Source: Strongylocentrotus droebachiensis (Eukaryota > Echinodermata > Echinoidea > Camarodonta > Strongylocentrotidae). Taken from it: DNA of 64,000 nucleotides. The translations under genes were made by a program, and so were the position numbers. This document shows positions 57,521 to 64,000 of this stretch, in pieces; within the stretch, counting starts at the first letter, position 1; every line of letters starts with the position of its first letter. The stretch lies in the NCBI GenBank assembly GCA_035222895.1, contig JAVYIG010002218.1:1-64000 (forward strand). Reading direction: 5' to 3'. The notes below the pieces were generated by a model, which was not told where the DNA came from, made no database searches, and saw only the letters and a program-made list of their open reading frames with translations.

Positions 57521-57586
57521 AGAAACATTAATTGAGATAAATCGATTGTTGACGTGCTTCAGCAATTACTAATAGTAACTTGGTAA

Positions 57587-58304
57587 AGGCCCGGTCACAC
57601 AGGGAGGACGCATGGGGAACGCACGGCCAGCGCATGGGAAATTTGCAATTTTGGCCAGTGCGTTGTCGTGCGCCCAACTGTTGACACCAAATGCATAGCG
57701 TGTTGCTAGCGCGCTGAGCGCATACAGGGCGCATACAGTACGCATACACACCGTACCCAGAGCGCACATGATAACAACTTCCACGAATGCACAGCGTGTT
57801 GCTAGCGCGCTGGACGAATGGTCCACGCATGCACCGCGTTCTACGACGCACGGCTAGCGCATTGGAAATCGGAAAAGGCCGTGTGCCTAACTTTTGTCAT
57901 GATTTTGGAAAAGCTAGCGAGCTGACACAAAATGCACAGCGTGTAGCTAGCGCGCTGTGCGTATACAGGGCGTGTGCCCCGCGTTTGTCTGGCGCTGGTC
58001 TAGCGCGCTCCACGCATGTCTGGCGCTGGTCTAGCGCGCTCCGACGCATGTCTGGCGTGCCTTTGGCGTGTATATTCATGCGTCGAGCTCGGCGCACGTT
58101 TTTGAGCATGCTCAAAAAATCCCGACGCACACAGCGAATGACGACGCATGCATAGCGCTGGTCCAGCGTTGGTCCAGCGCGCTCGACGAACGAGTAACGA
58201 ATGATGACGCACGCCTAGCGAACGACAACGCACTGGCCCAAATTGCACATTTCCAATGCGCTGGCCGTGCGTTCCCCATGCGTCCTCCCTGTGTGACCGG
58301 GCCT
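57587..58304. mobile_element. Harbinger-like foldback MITE with TAA duplication
   Basis: A 718-bp element flanked by TAA (57584-57586 and 58305-58307), the usual 3-bp target of PIF/Harbinger elements. The inverted ends run about 85 bp, starting AGGCCCGGTCACACAGGGAG on both strands. The interior is unusually GC-rich and built from repeated AGCGCGCTGGACG- and TGGTCTAGCGCGCTC-like motifs in both orientations. ORFs on both strands (up to 161 residues) are by-products of the repeats. No transposase. Confidence 0.85.
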
Positions 58305-61300
58305 TAAGGGTATTGAAGACTTTAGTTGGTAACTGTATGCATAACAACCTATGTGATTCACAGTACACGAGTATGCGATGTTCAACAAAAAAAATCTTAT
58401 AAAAAGCAAAATACAATGATTTTGTATGTGAAAGTTTTATTTTGAATATGAAGGCATTTGAAGAGAAATACTTTTCAATTGACATTTCTTCGTTGATGTA
58501 GTTCCACGCAGGACTGATAAACAGATTAAACTGATTAACACAATTGAAAAGTTTACAAGAAGATAGTTCGGCACGCGAATGACTCGGTTGGATTTCGCTG
58601 TGGTTTTATTATCTTGTTCTTTTCGTTGAAGAACCTCCTATTTAACGGTAAACCACGAAAATTGGAGAATAAATTGATAAAACGTGTCCTAAAGTGCGCG
58701 TGCTGAGCCTCGCAAATATTTTGACACCATATTTGCAGAATGTTTATCCAAAATAGCACGTCTTTCTTTGTAGGGACTCGGCATTTCCAAGAAGGGAATT
58801 ATATTGAGGAAAATTATTTACTGCCTGACTTCCAAATTGGGTTATAAAACAGCAGCGAGCTAGATTAAGTTAGAGTGGCATGATTCTTGCAACATCGATT
58901 CCATCTTATTTATGAACTGCATCAGTTTTATAATCATGATAATACACATGTAATAGACGGCTGAGGTGTTGATGTTCCACCCAAGTCAGAAATCTACCAT
59001 TCATGTAATATAGCTTGTAGGCCTACATTATTGTGACATGTTATGTGTACGATTAAAATAGTTCGGATACTATGCTTTAAATTTATGATAAGATTAAACT
59101 TAAGTTAAAGATTATCAAGTTTGTTAATATATGCATTATGTCAATCACATTTTGACCTGAAGTTATTATTGTTTGCATATTTGTAATTTACCTTGCGTTT
59201 ACATGTTCTTTGTTATTCAGTTACAGTTACTGTATTTAGAAAAATGCAGAATTAAACTGAAATGAAACAAAATAAAGATTGTCTTAAAGCTCGCTTTTGG
59301 CCGCACTTTGAGCATTATGTACTGCATGTGGAAGGAACTTGGTCTTCTTAAGACTTCGCGAGCGTATGAGGCAGAGGGAGGGGGTTGCAGCCCCCTCATG
59401 ACTTTCATAATTATTTGGGAATCCATCGCATATTCGCGCAGCTGTAGGTGTTAACTTGAAATTCCGTTATCATATCCACATGAAATACGCCCCTAGTATT
59501 GTAAATTTATCAAATAGAGCGCCATTATTTTTACTTGATTGCTTTGCTCGCTTACAGTTTTCCCAATGTAATGGTGATTTATCGGGCAGGTGAGACGTCA
59601 CTTCCCTGGCGAAAGTTTGCCTGTCATTCACATGCCTTATATAGCCTTGTTTGTAAACATGCTGACAGAAACGACTTATAAATTAGGTATTACAAGAGAT
59701 ATTTGCCGACTTTTCGTCGGAAATCGATTTACACGACCAATTTAAGACACAAAATTGCAATCTTACCCATCCTGTGTTCGGCGCACATATCGGTATGTAC
59801 TATACGCGAACCCACACAGAGCGTAATTGTCCTATATATTGACTTTCGTGTAAGGATTCGTAGCGCTATTACATACCAAACCCCAGCCAATTACCGCTAA
59901 TGAAAATGGATTTGCTTGGCATTTCGCGGAGATTCGGGGCTATACCTCCCGGTAAAAAGTCTTGCCAGGCAACGTGAAATAATGTATTCATCATACTTTT
60001 CTGCATGCTTTTAAAGACATTTGCAGCTGTCTACGGCCCTCTACTGTCATAATTGCTAGGCCAGGGGCAATCCAAATCTTAAGACTTCAAGAGGGGTTAC
60101 ATGCTTTGAGTAACTCAGCATGCCCTAAAAAGAAATTCTTGACATTTTCAAGTTCATGATGTTATTATTTAAAGTGCTGAAAAAAGAACGTTTTGCTGGA
60201 TCCTACTCAAGAATTTTGTTCTTTCTTTAATTATAAAGGAATGAATTGTTTTGTTGTCCTTAAACTTGTATACAGTTAACCTAAGACAGCGTATTAGTAT
60301 TGTTGAATGACGTTCATATTTGTACTCTTTTGTCGTGGAGGACGGAGTGTCAACTGGGCAAGGTGACCTTGTGAAATTATGAGTCATTTCTTGGGTGTAA
60401 ACTTGTACTCTTCAACTACAAGTTTATATAAATATAGCGAAGCAAGAGTATACTACCTAAACAACTTTAGAGTACAGTTGACACTGATTTACGTACATTG
60501 GTGAGAAAGATCTCAAAGCGTTCTTTAACCTTTTATCACTTTTTAGTTTTTATGATAAAAAATAAATGGACCCAGAAATAAATGAAGCATAGCCAGATGT
60601 AATGGGCGAGGACAGTGATGTAAAATGTCTTTTATTTCACTTACGAGTAATAGAGGAGTGTCGCCTATTATGATTTTACGGTAATTTGTAACGATGTGTG
60701 TGTACGGAGAGAATTCAATTTATTCCAAGAGAAAAATAAACGCATTTTTGCTTCTAAATATAGACTCTTCCCCTAAAGTTAACAGGGCTTTATTAGTCAA
60801 ACATTTTAGTTTACAATATACGTGCCTTTTCCCTCAAATTTACAGGAATATAAACATACATTTAAAATTTTAAATCAAGTTTATAAACAATTCAAGCACT
60901 TTCACGACAACGTAAAACTATGTTAATAGTTGAACATTACTCTAAATTTAAGTGTACATTATTGCCCAGAAGGCTGAAGAAAAACAACAAAATTGAGAAG
61001 AGTACAAGCACTTTTCTTGAGGCCATTAAAGTGCAGTCGTCATCCTGGATGAAGAATGATAATCACATTGCTCATGTGACAAATATTTATCGAGATATCC
61101 GCTTCGCAATGTCAAATGTGACGGAGATATGGCCCATTAGCGTCCGAAAGACACCCAGTCCTGTAACACAGTATATGAGGCGAATCGTCTGTAATTGCAT
61201 TGCTAAGGGTTAGTCTTTGAATATCAGACCCTGGACCTATTACAGAGATACCTGTCTATAGGCATATATGACTAGTGCGTGTGATATTTCAGCGAAATTT

Positions 61301-64000
61301 GATCGATTTCCATTCATTTTTATCATTACAAAACATCATAGCATGCACTTAAATAAAAGATAATCAAATTACTAAAGACCCAACCTTTTTCCCAATTGCT
61401 TTCAGGCAGCTTCTTTCACAATGATATTGCATGGCAAGAAATCAAAATCGCTGAACCGATTCCAGGATTTTAATTCCGTAATTTGACTGTAGGTCACTAC
61501 TTTTTTATCTCCATGTTCCCACAAATTTTTGCATTCAAATTTCAGATGGAACACAGATTCGAGAAGGACATAGAATAAATCATAAATTTAGCATGTCTAA
61601 ATAGATGTTCAGATGAGATTTGCAGCGCCCATAATGACTGAAATAAAAGTGCATTTTTGCCGCCATTTTGTATTGTCCCGCTTTCTGTTTCGGTGAATGA
61701 GAAAGACGGTGATCGCCTGTGGCGTGTATTTATAGGTTTATGCGCCGATTAATCGACTTATGACTGAAAAGAGTTTCGTTAATTTATCTGATCGTTGAAG
61801 TAAGCTTCCTTCAGGGGAAATTTGGGTTGATAGATCTGATTAAGCTATGATAGTGGACTTCCAATTAATAACCATTAAAATATGAAATCCGTGGAATAGA
61901 TCTCGCTTGATGGCGTAACGAGATGCAGGGGTTACAAACGGTCAAAAAATAATACTTAGTGAATGGGGAAATAGATATTTGCAGCAACTGTTCTGGTATT
62001 TCTGAAGTGTATTCATTCGGACGTTTCGTTTAATATTGAAATGAATTTAATAAATGTTATTTCGATATTAATTTTTGCTGAAAGAGCGTTTATGAGTGTA
62101 TTGTGCGTGAGAGGTGTGGGTGTGAGTGCGTATATGTGTGTGTGTTTATCACTGTACATTCATTCCATTGTTAAGGTTGCCAGCCCCGGTGTGAGCGTCA
62201 TGATAATTTTGATGGAGATATGAGTTGGTGTTAGTGGTCTGTTCTCTGTTCTGTCTTCGGAGAGTCTATTGGATGATGACTTAAACTGTTTCTCCTAGAA
62301 GAGTAGACTTATATCTGATCAGCACCTCTGTACAAACGCAATCACACACGCCAAAATCAAATCACGCACACACCAGGGATCTGTTAGAAAAACACGCACA
62401 CTCTTCGCGCACACCCACCTTCTAAACCCTTTCCTCCCACGCACGTGTTTTATCCTACCATTATTATCAGAGAAATCATACTATAAAAGTACATCCGTGG
62501 TCTTTGGATTGTATTAGTAAGGAGATTGTAAAAATAGTGGGAGCTAAAAAAAGGCAATCACAAAAATGTAAACATCGAGAGCAGTGTTGTCATCGCCAAA
62601 AAATTCTTCCTGAAATTCCATAGCCGTCTAAACATGGACCAACGAGATGTACGTGACCTCTGACCCGAGCGGTGGTCTCCTGGGTCATGTCGAGAGGGTT
62701 CGTGGGCCCCTGGATCCTTTCGACTGCGTTCGGGATTGCTCGGGTATATACGAATGATTGCTACCATGCGTATAGCATGGACCTAGTAAGCCATTTGGTC
62801 GTCAGCCCTTTTCTTCTTTTCTGTTTCACCAGCCCATGAATATTTTTGTTTATTGAGGCAATATGGAGGAAGGGATATGTGTATTTGATAAAGGATTATG
62901 TCTGGTGCAGTTTTGTTTGCTGTCACAACTTAACAGTTAAACTGTATGAAGGCATGAAAGGGGAACATAATTATATTCCCCCCCCCCCCCTCCTGATGGG
63001 AAGTGGGGTTAATTTTTTACCTCTTCTTCTTCCTCTGCTTTTCATAAATTTATTTTCTGCGATCACTTTCTATTTCTTGTCACCCCTTCTACTTCTGACT
63101 CCCATCACCCATGATATATGATTACCGTTTTGTTGTGACCTTTACCCCTCCCCATTTCAAATTCATACTTGAGGTCATCTTGATGGTTATTCGTCTTCCC
63201 CGACAAAATTCCTTGTCTAATTAATAAGCTGCCATAACTGAATGGACATTTGGGATTCCATCTTGACAGTAGTCAATCTTTGAAAGATATCACTTCAATT
63301 TGAATAAGAAACTTCCCAGTGCATTTTCACTTACGATGTGCCGTTATGCAAAATGATATATAGCCCGCATTATTATTAGCCTTTTCGAATGATAATATAA
63401 TGGAGGAAATACCATATCATAGCCAATTGAAATTACCTTTTCATGAGAAAATGCCGTTTACAGATGTTTACACGTCACGGAAAATTACTTTCCACTTTCA
63501 ATGGATATAAACAATGCTCTAAGTGGCGTATTCAGGTTTCTTTGCCGGCTGGAGGGGGGGGGGGGGGGAGGGACCAAGTCTGAAATTTCTGTGGCAATGA
63601 CAACAAGATCTTGTTGCCTTTTAGGTTTTAAATTGACGCCGGAAGAGGCGGGAGGGGTATTCCCCTCCCCCTTTTATACTAGATGTATCATTTGGTTGGT
63701 CTCCTGTGCCCCTGCACCCCCCCCCCCCCCCTCCCCCATGAAACTTCGTGAATTCGTCTCTGGCTGTCAAATCTATTGGTGAAAATGAGATAAGAATATT
63801 CCAAACTCCGAGAGCTGTCAAGTTCTTTGCCACGTATGACATGCTGTTAGTATCATATCGGCAATTCGATGCATATTCGAGACATTTCGTTTACACAACC
63901 TGCCTCTTGGCTGTCGTGTTTATGATAACATTTGACATTGGTACATTTTAAAGGGAACTGTTTGATGATATAAAACAAGCTTTATTTTGTTGTCATTCGT
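58305..64000. other. Long stretch without recognised genes
   Basis: AT-rich unique DNA. It contains a possible decayed end of the AGAACTCACC MITE family at about 61375-61450 (CTTCTTTCACAATGATATTG), a GT/GC-rich tract near 62100-62160, and C or G homopolymers near 62981-62991, 63554-63567 and 63717-63732. No ORF shows a recognisable domain. Confidence 0.5.

Noticed and set aside
57528-58485. Overlapping arginine/cysteine-rich ORFs of 77-161 residues on both strands
   Set aside because: They derive from the GC-rich repeated motifs of the foldback MITE and run across its inverted ends.

Overview
This is a gene-poor, AT-rich, intron- and repeat-dominated window from an animal nuclear genome. A rapsyn first exon ending in a perfect splice donor, a histamine-H3-like amine receptor, tRNA-derived SINEs, CR1/Jockey-type LINEs, and many short hairpin and TTAA-flanked DNA transposon relics point to a marine invertebrate. 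A sea urchin or another echinoderm is my best guess. That is an inference from repeat style, not a proven assignment.

Layout. 1-752: 3' part of an aminergic GPCR (TM4-TM7), with one change of reading frame in the third intracellular loop. 2257-4250: a three-copy tandem repeat of about 260 bp that has trapped a solo LTR and two copies of a hairpin MITE. 4476-6800: two unrelated, 5'-truncated LINE pieces. 6850-9365: two 21-bp minisatellite arrays, each followed by the same 690-bp segment. 12287-13067: TATA box and long first exon of rapsyn (231 codons). I recognise no further rapsyn exon downstream, so the remaining 51 kb is either a very long first intron or lies beyond an interrupted gene.

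14-40 kb: mostly featureless AT-rich DNA with scattered MITEs (TTAA-type and foldback types), an inverted SINE pair, a 22-bp minisatellite (32765-33057) and simple repeats. 41521-47044: a DNA transposon-like element with matching inverted ends and a 6-bp target duplication (GGATTA), split by a CR1/Jockey-superfamily LINE on the minus strand. The LINE's 1034-residue endonuclease-reverse transcriptase ORF is uninterrupted. 47483-48690: a three-unit 217-bp tandem repeat. One unit carries a TTAA MITE, and the neighbouring unit preserves the exact empty site. 51552-52639: MITE-in-MITE nesting. 56920-58304: two more foldback elements. 58305-64000: no recognisable gene.

Only two host genes are supported. 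They do not form a functional unit: one is an amine receptor, the other a synaptic scaffold that clusters nicotinic receptors. I did not find a new enzymatic or defence system. The window's real interest is a well-preserved record of transposition, in which several insertions can be dated relative to each other because duplicated neighbours kept the unoccupied sites.
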